From NCBI GenBank assembly GCA_016702745.1, contig JADJDJ010000003.1, positions 186,001 through 250,000 of the forward strand: a stretch of 64,000 nucleotides of DNA, read 5' to 3'. Both the position numbers and the translations under genes were made by a program. The DNA is from Chitinophagaceae bacterium (GTDB lineage: Bacteria > Bacteroidota > Bacteroidia > Chitinophagales > Chitinophagaceae). Under the pieces are notes generated by a model. The model was not told where the DNA came from. It saw nothing but the letters and a program-made list of their open reading frames with translations, and searched no databases. Below are positions 17,596 to 26,628 of the stretch, piece after piece (position 1 is the first letter of the stretch; each line of letters opens with the position of its first letter).

Positions 17596-20183
17596 ATGGC
17601 TAAAAATCTGTTGATAGTTGAGAGCCCTGCGAAAGCTAAAACCATTGAAAAAATTCTAGGTAAAGACTTTCAGGTGAAGAGTTGTTTTGGCCATATCCGC
17701 GACCTGCAAAAGGCGGATATGGGCATTGATGTTGAAAAGAATTTCGAGCCCTCCTATATTGTTCCGGCCGATAAAGAAAAAGTGGTGGCCGAACTGAAAA
17801 GACTGGCCAAGAGTTCAGAAGAAGTATGGCTGGCAACGGATGAGGACCGCGAAGGAGAAGCTATCAGCTGGCATTTATGTGAGGTACTCGGACTGGATCC
17901 TAAAAAACCAAGAGGATCGTATTTCATGAAATCACCAAACCCGCAATCCTGGCTGCTGTCGAGAATCCACGCCGCGTGGATATGAACCTGGTGATGGCCC
18001 AGCAGGCCCGCCGGATCCTGGACCGAATCGTGGGTTTTGAACTCAGTCCCGTGCTTTGGAGAAAGATCAGTATGCGCAACAACCTGAGCGCCGGAAGGGT
18101 GCAAAGTGTGGCCGTAAGACTGATCGCAGAACGGGAAAGAGAGATCAATGCCTTTAATACTGTCAGCACCTTTAAGATTGAAGCACAGTTTACTGCAAAG
18201 GATGTCTCTAATAAAAATGTAACCTTCAGTGCGGAGGGTAAAAAGCAAAATTCCCCCGAAGATGCTGAGACATTTTTGAAGGGATGTGTAGGTGCTAACT
18301 ATAAGGTAACCGATATCCAGGTTCGTCCGGGTAAACGCTCCCCCGCCCCTCCTTTTACTACTTCCACCCTGCAACAGGAGGCTTCAAGGAAGCTGGGGTA
18401 TGGCGTTTCAAGGACCATGCTGATTGCCCAGAAATTGTATGAAAACGGGTACATCACTTATATGCGTACCGACAGTGTAAACCTGAGCAATACTGCCCTC
18501 GGCGATATCACCAATACGGTGAAAAGTATGTATGGAGAAGAATACCATCAGTTCCGTAAATACAAAAACAAGAACGAAAGTGCGCAGGAAGCCCACGAGG
18601 CCATCCGCCCTACTTATATGAGCAATGCCTCGGTACCGGAACCGGAATGGTCCAGATTGTATGAACTGATCTGGAAAAGGACCATGGCCTCCCAAATGGC
18701 AGATGCGGAACTGGAAAAGACCACGGCCAAAATTGAAATCTCCACCAATAAAGAAGAACTCACAGCCGCAGGTGAAGTATTGAAATTTGACGGCTTCCTG
18801 AAAGTATACCGGGAGGATAAAGATGATGATGAACTGGAGGAGGAAGCCAACGAGGGCATGTTGCCGCCATTAACGGTTGGTCAGCAATTGCCATTTAAAG
18901 AAATGAATGCCACTGAGCGGTTCAGCCGTCCGCCTTCCAGATACACCGAAGCTTCGCTGGTAAAGAAACTGGAAGAACTGGGTATCGGTCGCCCTTCTAC
19001 CTATGCGCCTACTATTTCCACCATTCTGAAAAGAGGGTATGTGGAGAAAAGAGATAAGGAAGGCACAGAGCGTTTTTATACAGTCTATTCGCTGAAAGAA
19101 GATAAAGTAAATAAAAAGCAATCCAGCGAAATGACCGGTGCGGAAAAGTCCAAACTCTTTCCCTCCGATCTGGGATTGGTCGTAACCGACTTTCTGAATA
19201 AGTATTTTGATGATATTATGGATTATGGCTTCACGGCCCGGATTGAAGGAGAGTTTGATGAAGTGGCCGAAGGCAAGATGAAGTGGAACACAATGATCAA
19301 GGATTTCTACAACCCCTTTAAAAAGGATGTGGAAAAAACCATTGAAACCGCAGAAAGGGCCACAGGTGAAAGAGTACTGGGTGTGGATGGTGAAACCGGT
19401 AAGCCGGTAGTAGCCAGGATGGGGCGCTTTGGCCCGATGATCCAGATCGGTGAAGCCAATGATGAAGAGAAACCCCGTTTTGCCAAGATACCAACCGGAC
19501 AAAGCATCGAGACTATCAGCTTTGAAGAAGCCATGAATCTTTTTGGCGCACAGGGCGTGATGGGACAGTATGAAGAGAAAGATGTGCTGGTGAATGTGGG
19601 TCGTTTTGGCCCTTATGTAAAATGGGGAGATGATTTTATTTCCCTTCCCAAAGGAACTGACCTGGGGACGATTACATTAGAAAAAGCCATTGAAACCATC
19701 AAGGCCAAACAGATTGCAGATATGCCCGTGGGTACTTATGATGATAAACCCATCAACAAGGGTGCCGGCCGTTTTGGTCCTTATATCAAATGGGATGGTA
19801 TGTTTATTAATGTACCTAGACGATACAATTTTGCCAGCCTGACCCAGCCAGATATGGATGAGCTGATTGATGCCAAAGTAAAGAAAGAAGCCAACCGCTA
19901 TATCCAGCGTTGGCCGGATGAAAATATCTCCGTAGAGAATGACCGCTGGGCACCGATCATCAAATTCGGTAAGAAAAAAGTGTACCTCCCTAAAAAGAAA
20001 GATGATACCCGCTATACTGCTGAAGAGGCTGCGGCCTTTACATTAGAAGAAGTGAAACAGTTTATTGAAGCGTCCATCCCGGGTGCCTTTGCTAAAAAAA
20101 CAAAGGCAGCTGCCAAAAAAGCACCGGCAAAAAGGCGGCAACAAAAAGAAAGCAGCGCCCAAAAAAGCGGCGAAGAAAAATAA
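17596..20183 (+). CDS. topA: DNA topoisomerase I, apparent frameshifts
   Basis: Type IA topoisomerase relaxing negative supercoils. The Toprim domain has ESPAKAKTIEKIL at residue 9 and DEDREGEAISWH near residue 82; the active-site tyrosine is in YITYMRTDSVNLS. The C-terminus carries four glycine/aromatic repeats (for example GRFGPYVKWGDDFISLPKG, GRFGPYIKWDG) and a Lys/Ala tail instead of zinc fingers. The frame breaks at the A6 run 17902-17907; one more A restores KKTKRIVFHEITKPAI. In the tail, one extra A in each of the A5 runs at 20129, 20143 and 20176 changes an odd ending (RRQQKESSAQK) into AKKAATKKKAAPKKAAKKK at the same stop. About 863 residues after correction. Confidence 0.95.
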
Positions 20184-20215
20184 GAGAAAGAGGCTGTCTG
20201 AGGATTATAAAATTT

Positions 20216-20290
20216 GTCACGAAGGCACAAAGACACTAAGAAAATAGAAGTTGAATTCATTTCTTAGTGTCTTCGTGACTTTGTGGCAAT
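20216..20290. repeat. Dispersed hairpin repeat, copy 2
   Basis: Left arm CACGAAGGCACAAAGACACT and right arm beginning TTTCTTAGTGTCTTCGTGAC form a long imperfect inverted repeat around a short centre with GAATTC. It lies 33 bases after the topA stop and could fold into a strong stem in RNA; there is no clear T-run, so I do not call it a terminator. Confidence 0.85.
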
Positions 20291-20339
20291 TCATTTTCTA
20301 TGACTCTTTAAACAGCTCCTTTCTCTTTGCTACTAACGC

Positions 20340-21245
20340 TTAATTACGCAACTGTATCGTTCCAATATCCGTTTCTCTTCCCGTTTGAATGGCCACTCCG
20401 GTCAATGTGGTATCCCGGTAACCGTTGGCCGTAGCATTGATATACACATCTGCTGTAGTCCCCCTGATACCCCTGATCTTGAACCTCCCGTCTGAATTAG
20501 GGAAAGCAACGAGTGTATCGTTATTGGCAATAACGGATACCACGGCATCCGCACGGTCGGGCAGGATTTTTCCTTTGATGGCAGCCGTTTGCGGCGGCAA
20601 CCAGATTCGCAGGAATGATTTCAGTATAAACTGATTGTTTTGTATCCGTACAATGGACCGGCCCGCATCAAAATCCAGCCAGATCTGCAGATCACCCGGA
20701 CGGATTTCCTCAATATCCTCTCCCCTCACATTAATCGTAATCCGGTTATAATTATTCCATAAACGCAGCGGGTACTGGACACTGTCGATCACCACAGAAT
20801 TCTGAGTGCCCAGGGTCAGTCTGATTTTTTTGATCTTTCCGGCCACAGTAATCCCTGAAGCCAGTAAGGTATCTGCGCCGTTTGACAAATCAAGAAGGTT
20901 ATAAATACCAGGCCGGATATCCAGGGTATCCCAGATCATGCAACTGTAATCATCATCATCATGATCATTATCATAATGACAATCACCCCCACCTCTTCCA
21001 CCGCGATCGTCATCATCATCGTCATCCTCATTACTTCTGTTACGGCAGCTATCAGGTGCCACCAGCACTTCCACTCTTTGAATATCCACATTCACGGCAT
21101 CGTAATTAACCGGACCATCACTCATACGGATCCGGATCCTTTGCTGGCCTTCGGGAATTGTGTTATCGGATGCTTCTTTCTGACAGGAAAACAGGAAAAT
21201 CAGGAGCAGGCCGGACAATAGCACGGCTGCGTGTAATTTTTTCAT
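20340..21245 (-). CDS. DUF4382 lipoprotein with Asp/His-rich insertion
   Basis: A 301-residue lipoprotein (signal ending LFSC, Cys21). Residues about 35-200 match DUF4382: RIRMSDGPVNYDAVNVDIQR, then YNLLDLSNGADTLLASG. Inside this domain is an unusual insertion, about residues 76-103, of Asp, Gly, Arg and His (DDDDDDDRGGRGGG, then HYDNDHDDDDYS) flanked by cysteines, probably a metal-binding or disordered loop. The C-terminal 80 residues form a carboxypeptidase-regulatory-like beta domain (AAIKGKILPDRADAVVSV). Likely outer-membrane surface or periplasmic. Confidence 0.85.
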   Translation of the reverse strand: MKKLHAAVLLSGLLLIFLFSCQKEASDNTIPEGQQRIRIRMSDGPVNYDAVNVDIQRVEVLVAPDSCRNRSNEDDDDDDDRGGRGGGDCHYDNDHDDDDYSCMIWDTLDIRPGIYNLLDLSNGADTLLASGITVAGKIKKIRLTLGTQNSVVIDSVQYPLRLWNNYNRITINVRGEDIEEIRPGDLQIWLDFDAGRSIVRIQNNQFILKSFLRIWLPPQTAAIKGKILPDRADAVVSVIANNDTLVAFPNSDGRFKIRGIRGTTADVYINATANGYRDTTLTGVAIQTGRETDIGTIQLRN

Positions 21246-21381
21246 ACACGATTCAATTTTAGGTCAAATAAATATTGTTGGTTTCAGGTCTCATTCAAGG
21301 ACCCGCCCCTGGTGGAAGATTGTGGTGAACTTTTAACAGCGAAAAACAGACCAAACTGTATTTTGTGGAAAACTAACCTGC

Positions 21382-22131
21382 ATGGAAAGAAACTACTGGG
21401 AAAAAATGGCCCCGAGCTATGGAGATGAAATTTTTGATGTACTGGCGCATGACCGGAAGGCCCTGATCCGTTCCGTGATCACCCGGTATGCAGGAAAAAA
21501 TAAAACGGTGATGGATATCGGTTGTGCTATTGGCAAATGGCTGCCGGTACTGGCTCCGGCTTTTAAAAAAGTGGTGGCGGTTGATATCTCTGCCAAAAAT
21601 CTTGAAATCGCAGCCTCCCTGTATCCCCAATATAAAAATGTAGAATACCTGCGCGCCGATATGAGCGGCAAGAAATCAAAACTCCCGCTCTGTGATTTTG
21701 GGATCTGTATCAATGCCATCCTGACCCCTGTGGTAAAGGACCGGAACATTTTTTTTCAATCTCTTCAGGCCTGTGTAAAAAAAGGAGGCCGGATTGTGAT
21801 CACGGTCCCTTCGCTTGAATCCTGGCTACTGACCAGCCTGCTGCAACAACAGTATGGGATTGATAAAAAATTATTCCCGCCTGAAAAAAATGCAAAACAG
21901 GCCATCCGCAAATGGAATAATATCCGGCGGGGCAATGCCGACATCGATGATGTGCCGCATAAACATTATCTGAAAGAAGAATTGCATCATCTATTACTCG
22001 ATGCCGGCTTTATTGCTGAAGAATTCCAAAAGATCGAATACGACTGGGACACTGAATTCAATCGCCCTCCCAAAGGACTCAAAAAACCCGGGCCATGGGA
22101 TTGGATGATTGTAGCGAAAAGAAGTCGTTAG
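21382..22131 (+). CDS. Class I SAM-dependent methyltransferase
   Basis: A 249-residue Rossmann-fold methyltransferase. The SAM motif I is VMDIGCAIGKWLP near residue 40, motif II is KVVAVDISAKN, and post-motif sequences include LCDFGICINAIL and a KKGGRIVITVPS segment. The start MERNYWEKMAPSYGDEIFD is typical. It diverges from the DUF4382 lipoprotein gene. The substrate is unknown. Confidence 0.87.
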   Translation: MERNYWEKMAPSYGDEIFDVLAHDRKALIRSVITRYAGKNKTVMDIGCAIGKWLPVLAPAFKKVVAVDISAKNLEIAASLYPQYKNVEYLRADMSGKKSKLPLCDFGICINAILTPVVKDRNIFFQSLQACVKKGGRIVITVPSLESWLLTSLLQQQYGIDKKLFPPEKNAKQAIRKWNNIRRGNADIDDVPHKHYLKEELHHLLLDAGFIAEEFQKIEYDWDTEFNRPPKGLKKPGPWDWMIVAKRSR

Positions 22132-22227
22132 TCGATAGTCGATAGTCGTTAGTCAGAGACCGTAGTATATAGGCGGCCTTTGATTGTGTTTGTGCCGGCC
22201 AAGGACTAATGACTAAAGACTAACGAC
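22128..22227. repeat. GTCGTTAGTC / GACTAACGAC repeat pair (diverged heptamer cluster 4)
   Basis: GTCGTTAGTCGATAGTCGAT... starts at the end of the methyltransferase gene, and the complementary series ACTAATGACTAAAGACTAACGAC sits about 50 bases later, so the gap forms an imperfect inverted repeat. It resembles the GACTG clusters but with TTAGTC as the unit. Confidence 0.65.
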
Positions 22228-22253
22228 TTCCCTCCCTCTCTCTATCCCCACTT

Positions 22254-23183
22254 GTGGAAAAGATTAACTATTTTCTTTCCTTACCAATACTGAAATTGTG
22301 CGGGAATCACTCCTTGGAAACCAATAAAGAAATATCGGCCCTGTTTACCCTGATCGACGACCCGGATGAAGAAGTGTTTGGTGCCGTGTCTGATAAGATC
22401 GTCGATTATGGCAGCCATATCATCCCTAATCTGGAACATCTCTGGGAAACCACTCCCGAAGAAGCGGTACAGCAGCGGATTGAGATGCTCATCCACCGTT
22501 TACACTTCACTGATCTTACAGAAGATTTTCGCCAATGGGGTTTATCGGGTCACCATGATCTGTTGCTGGGTGCCCTCCTGGTATCCAAATTCCAATATCC
22601 GGATGTTGCGACCACAACAGTTTTGCAGGAAGTGGAAAAAGTGCGCCGGAATATCTGGCTGGAACTGAATAATTACCTCACGCCACTGGAACAGATCAAT
22701 ATTGTTACCAGTATTCTTTACAGCTACTATGGATTAAAAGGGTCTGAAACAAATTATAAAGAGACCAATGAATTCCTGATCCATAAAACCCTGGAATCCA
22801 AAAGAGGTAACCAGATCAGCAATGGCATCCTCTATCTGGTGCTCAGTGAATTACTGGATATCCCCATCCGGGCTATCCGGATTCCCAAACAATTCATCAT
22901 TGCTTATTTCAAACCGGGTTACTCGGAAGATAATATTCCCAACCCCCTGCATAAAATAGAATTCTTTATTGACCCCACTTCCGGACAGGTTTTCACCCAG
23001 CAGGATGTGGATGGTTACTTCAAACGTATCTCCGTTCCGCCGGTGGGGGCTTACTTCAAGCCCCAGCAAAACAAACAAGTGATCCAGCATTTATTGGAAG
23101 AGTTTGGTAAATGCTTTACTTCAGAGAAAGATTTGTACAAACAAAAAGAACTGATGGACCTGGTGAAGATGCTGGAAGAATAG
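22254..23183 (+). CDS. SirB1/transglutaminase-like family protein
   Basis: A 309-residue protein starting with GTG. Residues about 100-240 match the SirB1 transglutaminase-like family: LLLGALLVSKFQYP, YYGLKGSETNYKETNEFLIHKTLESKRGNQISNGILYLVLSELLDIPI. In place of the cysteine usually found in related proteases there is SNGILY, so catalytic activity is doubtful. The N-terminus contains a HEAT-like helical region (LIDDPDEEVFGAVSDKI). Function unknown. Confidence 0.75.
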   Translation: MEKINYFLSLPILKLCGNHSLETNKEISALFTLIDDPDEEVFGAVSDKIVDYGSHIIPNLEHLWETTPEEAVQQRIEMLIHRLHFTDLTEDFRQWGLSGHHDLLLGALLVSKFQYPDVATTTVLQEVEKVRRNIWLELNNYLTPLEQINIVTSILYSYYGLKGSETNYKETNEFLIHKTLESKRGNQISNGILYLVLSELLDIPIRAIRIPKQFIIAYFKPGYSEDNIPNPLHKIEFFIDPTSGQVFTQQDVDGYFKRISVPPVGAYFKPQQNKQVIQHLLEEFGKCFTSEKDLYKQKELMDLVKMLEE

Positions 23184-23188
23184 TTGAT

Positions 23189-23272
23189 CAGTCGACAATT
23201 GATCAGTCGACAGTCGGCAGTCTACAGTCGGCAGTCTACAGTCGGAAGTCAGGTGTCGAGAGTCTAGAGTTA
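23189..23272. repeat. GACAGTCGGCAGTC heptamer cluster 5
   Basis: Units such as GTCGACA, CAGTCGG, CAGTCTA and AGTCGGA repeat about ten times, on the strand opposite to clusters 1-3 (GACTG read as CAGTC). It starts seven bases after the SirB1-like gene. Confidence 0.8.
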
Positions 23273-23445
23273 ATGCGCCTGGAACGTTAGCTGATTCCTG
23301 AATCGTGATAGACGACTGTTCCATATCAACATACTAACTAATCAACTACTCAAATATTCAACCACTTAACCTCAGCGTCTTTTAATTCAAAATTCAACAT
23401 TCATCATTCAACATTAAAAAATCGCCCGGGCAATGAACCTCCGCC

Positions 23446-23565
23446 TCTCCCCCACTAGCCACTCCCCACTAGCCACTCCCTACTCGCCACTCCCTACTCG
23501 CCACTCCCCCTCGCTACTCCCCACTAGCCACTCCCTACTCGCCACTCCCCACTAGCCACTCACCT
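23446..23565. repeat. CCACTAGCCACTCCC tandem repeat
   Basis: Roughly nine imperfect units of 13-14 bases of the form CCACTCCCTACTCG or CCACTAGCCACTCC run to within eight bases of the oxidoreductase stop. Three exact copies of CCACTAGCCACTC are visible. A complementary, shorter version (GGGGAGTGGCTAGTGGGG) lies at 55865-55905. Together with 23273-23445 (AT-rich, TTCAACATT units, no gene) it fills a 389-base gap. Confidence 0.85.
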
Positions 23566-23572
23566 CTCCCAA

Positions 23573-25006
23573 TCACCATCCCTGCCTGTATTCCCTTCTC
23601 ACAAACTGGTTGGCTTCATCGAAATTGGTGACCTTCATATTTTTGGCATCCCAGAGCAGTTTTTTACGGCCCAGGTATTTATCTTCCCAACCTTTCAGTT
23701 TGGGGTTTTTGAGTTGCCAACTGCGAATGGCCAGATTACCCATCAGGATACTCTCCGTAAAGGGTCCTGCAAATTCAAATGGCGAACTGGTTTGTGCATT
23801 ACCATACCCGGCGATACAGGCATTCACCCATTGCAGATAATGCCCTTCGGGTACTCTCTTGATCGTTGGCTTGGGCATTGTTTTTTCCTTCATCAGTTTG
23901 GTAGGCAGTAATCGGGGGTTGGCGCCATAACAATCAATCAGCATCTTGCCCTTGGTTCCGATTAATAAAACCCCGCCATCCCAGTTTCCAAAAGCTTCTT
24001 CCGGTAATAATTCAGCCGGTCTTTCAGGTAATAGTCCTCCATCGTACCAGGATATTTTTATTTTCTTACCCGGTTCTTTTTTATCAGGATAAGTGAGGTG
24101 AATGATGGAAGCCGGCGGGCAGGCATCTGTATTCTGTGTATCATTCCACATTTCCTTCCAGATAGTGGCCACACTGCATTCCGCAGATTCGGGATAATCC
24201 ACCGGCAGGATACGATAAATCGGATCCATGATATGACAGGCCATATCACCCAATGCACCAGTTCCATAGGCCCACCAGCCTCTCCAATTAAAAGGCAGGT
24301 AGGCAGGATTGTACTCAATGGTTTTGGCGGGACCCTGCCAGAGATCCCAATTCAGTTCTTTAGGAATTTCAAATTTTCCGGTCGGAGTAGGAATTCCCTG
24401 TGGCCAAACCGGCCGGTTGGTCCAGGCCTTGGCTTCATATACTTTTCCGATCATACCCGCATCCACCATTTCCTTTGCTTTGCGAACCCCATCACCAGAT
24501 CCGCCCTGGTTCCCCATCTGGGTTACCACTTTGTATTTTTTAGCTGCTTCCGTCAGCATACGGGCCTCATAAATATCGTGAGTCAGCGGTTTCTGGGTGT
24601 ACACATGTTTACCCAGTTGCATCGCCGCAATAGTGGCTACCGCATGGGTATTATCAGGAGTGGAGATACTGCAGGCATCAATATTATTTTTTTCCTTCTC
24701 CAGCATTTCCCTGAAATCATGATAGTAAGATGCTTTCGGGAAATTCTCCCTTGATTTTTTTGACTCCCGGTCATCCACATCACAAAGCGCAACTATATTC
24801 ACTTTCGGACTCTTGGCAAACTCAGCCAGATCACTGGCTCCCTTACCCCCTGCTCCGATTCCGGCAATATTCAGTTTATCACTGGGTGCTATGAATCCAC
24901 GGCCGAGTACGTGCCGGGGAACAATGAAAAAAGCAGCTCCGGTAATACCGGCATTGCGGATAAAATTTCTTCTGTTTACTGATGATCCTTTCTTAACGGG
25001 TGTCAT
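23573..25006 (-). CDS. Gfo/Idh/MocA family oxidoreductase, exported
   Basis: A 477-residue NAD(P)-dependent oxidoreductase. The N-terminus VNRRNFIRNAGITGAAFFI has a twin-arginine-like signal. The Rossmann motif is NIAGIGAGGKGASDL, followed by KQPLTHDIYEAR (aligned with the family's EKP motif; here TQKPLTHDI) and a C-terminal domain with GTGALGDMACHIMDPIYR. Such exported members act on periplasmic sugars or cyclitols. No partner enzyme is adjacent. Confidence 0.9.
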   Translation of the reverse strand: MTPVKKGSSVNRRNFIRNAGITGAAFFIVPRHVLGRGFIAPSDKLNIAGIGAGGKGASDLAEFAKSPKVNIVALCDVDDRESKKSRENFPKASYYHDFREMLEKEKNNIDACSISTPDNTHAVATIAAMQLGKHVYTQKPLTHDIYEARMLTEAAKKYKVVTQMGNQGGSGDGVRKAKEMVDAGMIGKVYEAKAWTNRPVWPQGIPTPTGKFEIPKELNWDLWQGPAKTIEYNPAYLPFNWRGWWAYGTGALGDMACHIMDPIYRILPVDYPESAECSVATIWKEMWNDTQNTDACPPASIIHLTYPDKKEPGKKIKISWYDGGLLPERPAELLPEEAFGNWDGGVLLIGTKGKMLIDCYGANPRLLPTKLMKEKTMPKPTIKRVPEGHYLQWVNACIAGYGNAQTSSPFEFAGPFTESILMGNLAIRSWQLKNPKLKGWEDKYLGRKKLLWDAKNMKVTNFDEANQFVRREYRQGW

Positions 25007-25143
25007 ATGGCGAATTTGAAATCAAGATACTTAGAAATTAAATACAGCGACTCCTGCTTTTTCTTTTAACAGGGGTTGACATCAACAATTTTCATCATCC
25101 GTCAGGAACATCCCATCTGTTCATTTTTTATTAATTTACTATC

Positions 25144-25476
25144 ATGATCAGCTGGAATGATTTTGAAAAAATAGATATCAGGGTGGGCACCATCCTGGAA
25201 GTACATCCTTTTCCAAAGGCCCGGAAACCTGCCTTGAAATTAATCCTGGACCTTGGTCCCGAAATCGGCATCAAACAATCTTCCGCCCAAATCACGGTGC
25301 ATTACGAGGCAGCAGATCTGATTGGCCGGCAGGTGATTGCCGTGGTGAATTTTCCCCCCAAACAAATCGCCGACTTTATCAGCGAATGCCTGGTACTGGG
25401 CGTGTATGATGAATCGAATGCTGTAATTTTACTGAAACCGGATTTACCGGTTTTAAACGGGCAAAAGATTGGCTGA
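25144..25476 (+). CDS. csaA: tRNA-binding / export chaperone CsaA
   Basis: A 110-residue single tRNA-binding-domain protein. IDIRVGTILEVHPFPKARKPA (cut here) begins the OB fold, followed by IGIKQSSAQITVHY and the closing SECLVLGVYDESNAVILL. CsaA is a small homodimer with chaperone-like and tRNA-binding activity. Its end overlaps the TTG start of the next gene by eight bases, suggesting a two-gene unit. Confidence 0.92.
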   Translation: MISWNDFEKIDIRVGTILEVHPFPKARKPALKLILDLGPEIGIKQSSAQITVHYEAADLIGRQVIAVVNFPPKQIADFISECLVLGVYDESNAVILLKPDLPVLNGQKIG

Positions 25477-25966
25477 AAGTCAACATACCTATTACCAGTC
25501 ACCCGCCGGCCTCCTCAGGATCAGCGGCACCAATGATTATATCAGCGAAGTAAGCTTTCAGGATTCGCTGGAAAAAATTCCGGCCAGGAAAAAACAGGTC
25601 CCTCCCCTCCTGATTCATTGTGTGGAACAACTGATCCAGTATTTCAACGGACAAAGAAGAGTTTTTGAATTAGCCCTGCACCAGGAAGGCACCCCCTTTC
25701 AACAGGAAGTATGGAGTGAACTGATCCAGATACCCTTTGGTAAAACCATCAGCTACCTGGAACTGGCCCGCCGAACCGGTGATTCCAAAGCCACCCGTGC
25801 CGTGGCCAATGCCAATGGGAAAAATAATATTGCCATCATCGTACCCTGTCACCGGGTGATTGGGAGCAATGGCGATCTCATCGGTTATGCCGGCGGTTTA
25901 TGGCGAAAGAAATGGCTACTGGAACTGGAGAATAAAGTAGCCTATGGGGTGCAAACCCTATTTTAA
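25469..25966 (+). CDS. ogt: Methylated-DNA-protein cysteine methyltransferase
   Basis: A 165-residue suicide DNA repair protein that removes O6-alkyl groups from guanine. The active-site block IIVPCHRVIGSNGDLIGYAGG is diagnostic (Cys near residue 129), and the helix-turn-helix with the arginine finger is TRAVANANG. No ATG is available; TTG at 25469, overlapping the csaA end, is the best start. Its stop overlaps the convergent cytidine deaminase by nine bases. Confidence 0.92.
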   Translation: MAESQHTYYQSPAGLLRISGTNDYISEVSFQDSLEKIPARKKQVPPLLIHCVEQLIQYFNGQRRVFELALHQEGTPFQQEVWSELIQIPFGKTISYLELARRTGDSKATRAVANANGKNNIAIIVPCHRVIGSNGDLIGYAGGLWRKKWLLELENKVAYGVQTLF

Positions 25967-26443
25967 TTCTGTACTGGTAAAAGCAAAGGGGAGTAAATCG
26001 GCAGCCGTTCGGATGATATAAATATGTCCTTCCATGCCACCCAGTATCAGCCTTATCGGCTGTTTCATTCTTGATTCATATTCTGACAGGGCCTGACGGC
26101 ACATGCCGCAGGGAGAAATCGGATGATCACTCAGCACTTTTGCGCCCTGGTAGCTGATGGCCATGGCACTGATCGGTTCATGGAGAAATTGATTGGCAGC
26201 GGTTCCTAATAAAACTCTTTCCGCACAAGTACCTACGGGATAAGAGGCGTTTTCCTGATTGGTACCCACCACTACCTTACCATTGTTCAATAATGCTGCG
26301 GCCCCAACCTGGAATTTGGAATAAGGGGCATAGGCCTGCTTACTGATCTCCCTGGCCTGTTGCAATAAAGCTGCATCAGCAGCTTCCAACTCAGAAATAT
26401 CATTATATTCTTCGTAAACAAGTTCTGTTTTCCTTTCCATCAT
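25958..26443 (-). CDS. cdd: Cytidine deaminase
   Basis: About 161 residues. Zinc-site motifs are present: TCAERVLLGTA (Cys-Ala-Glu, with Glu as proton shuttle) and SPCGMCRQALSEY (PCxxC). The opening YAPYSKFQVGAAALL and QENASYPVGTCAE are typical of homotetrameric Cdd. It salvages cytidine to uridine. Two ATGs, at 26443 and 26440, are equally possible; a longer frame upstream lacks a convincing start. Convergent with and overlapping ogt. Confidence 0.9.
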   Translation of the reverse strand: MMERKTELVYEEYNDISELEAADAALLQQAREISKQAYAPYSKFQVGAAALLNNGKVVVGTNQENASYPVGTCAERVLLGTAANQFLHEPISAMAISYQGAKVLSDHPISPCGMCRQALSEYESRMKQPIRLILGGMEGHIYIIRTAADLLPFAFTSTELK

Positions 26444-26513
26444 TGTATAATTTACGTCAAAACTTCTAACAATCAAAGATGTTGTTACAATGATTCGTAT
26501 CTGAAGGGATAGC

Positions 26514-26606
26514 AACGAAGGCTCAAAGACACAAAGAAATGAGACTGCGGGCTGCTTTACTTAGTGCCTTTGTCTAAAGGACTCTTCGAGAGTCTTAGTG
26601 GCAAAA
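26514..26606. repeat. Dispersed hairpin repeat, copy 3 (interrupted)
   Basis: AACGAAGGCTCAAAGACACA on the left and TTAGTGCCTTTGTC...GTCTTAGTGGCAAAA on the right. The right arm is interrupted by about 18 bases that include CTCTTCGAGAG, itself a perfect palindrome. It lies in the gap between cdd and lepB. Confidence 0.75.
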
Positions 26607-26628
26607 AATAAATAAGAAGATCCGGATC

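Noticed and set aside
20937..21110. Histidine-rich plus-strand frames opposite the DUF4382 gene
   Set aside because: They are shadows produced by the GAT-rich codons of the Asp-rich insertion on the other strand.
22128..23272. CRISPR array
   Set aside because: The repeats are heptamer-like, irregular and contiguous, with no constant 20-50 base spacers and no cas gene.
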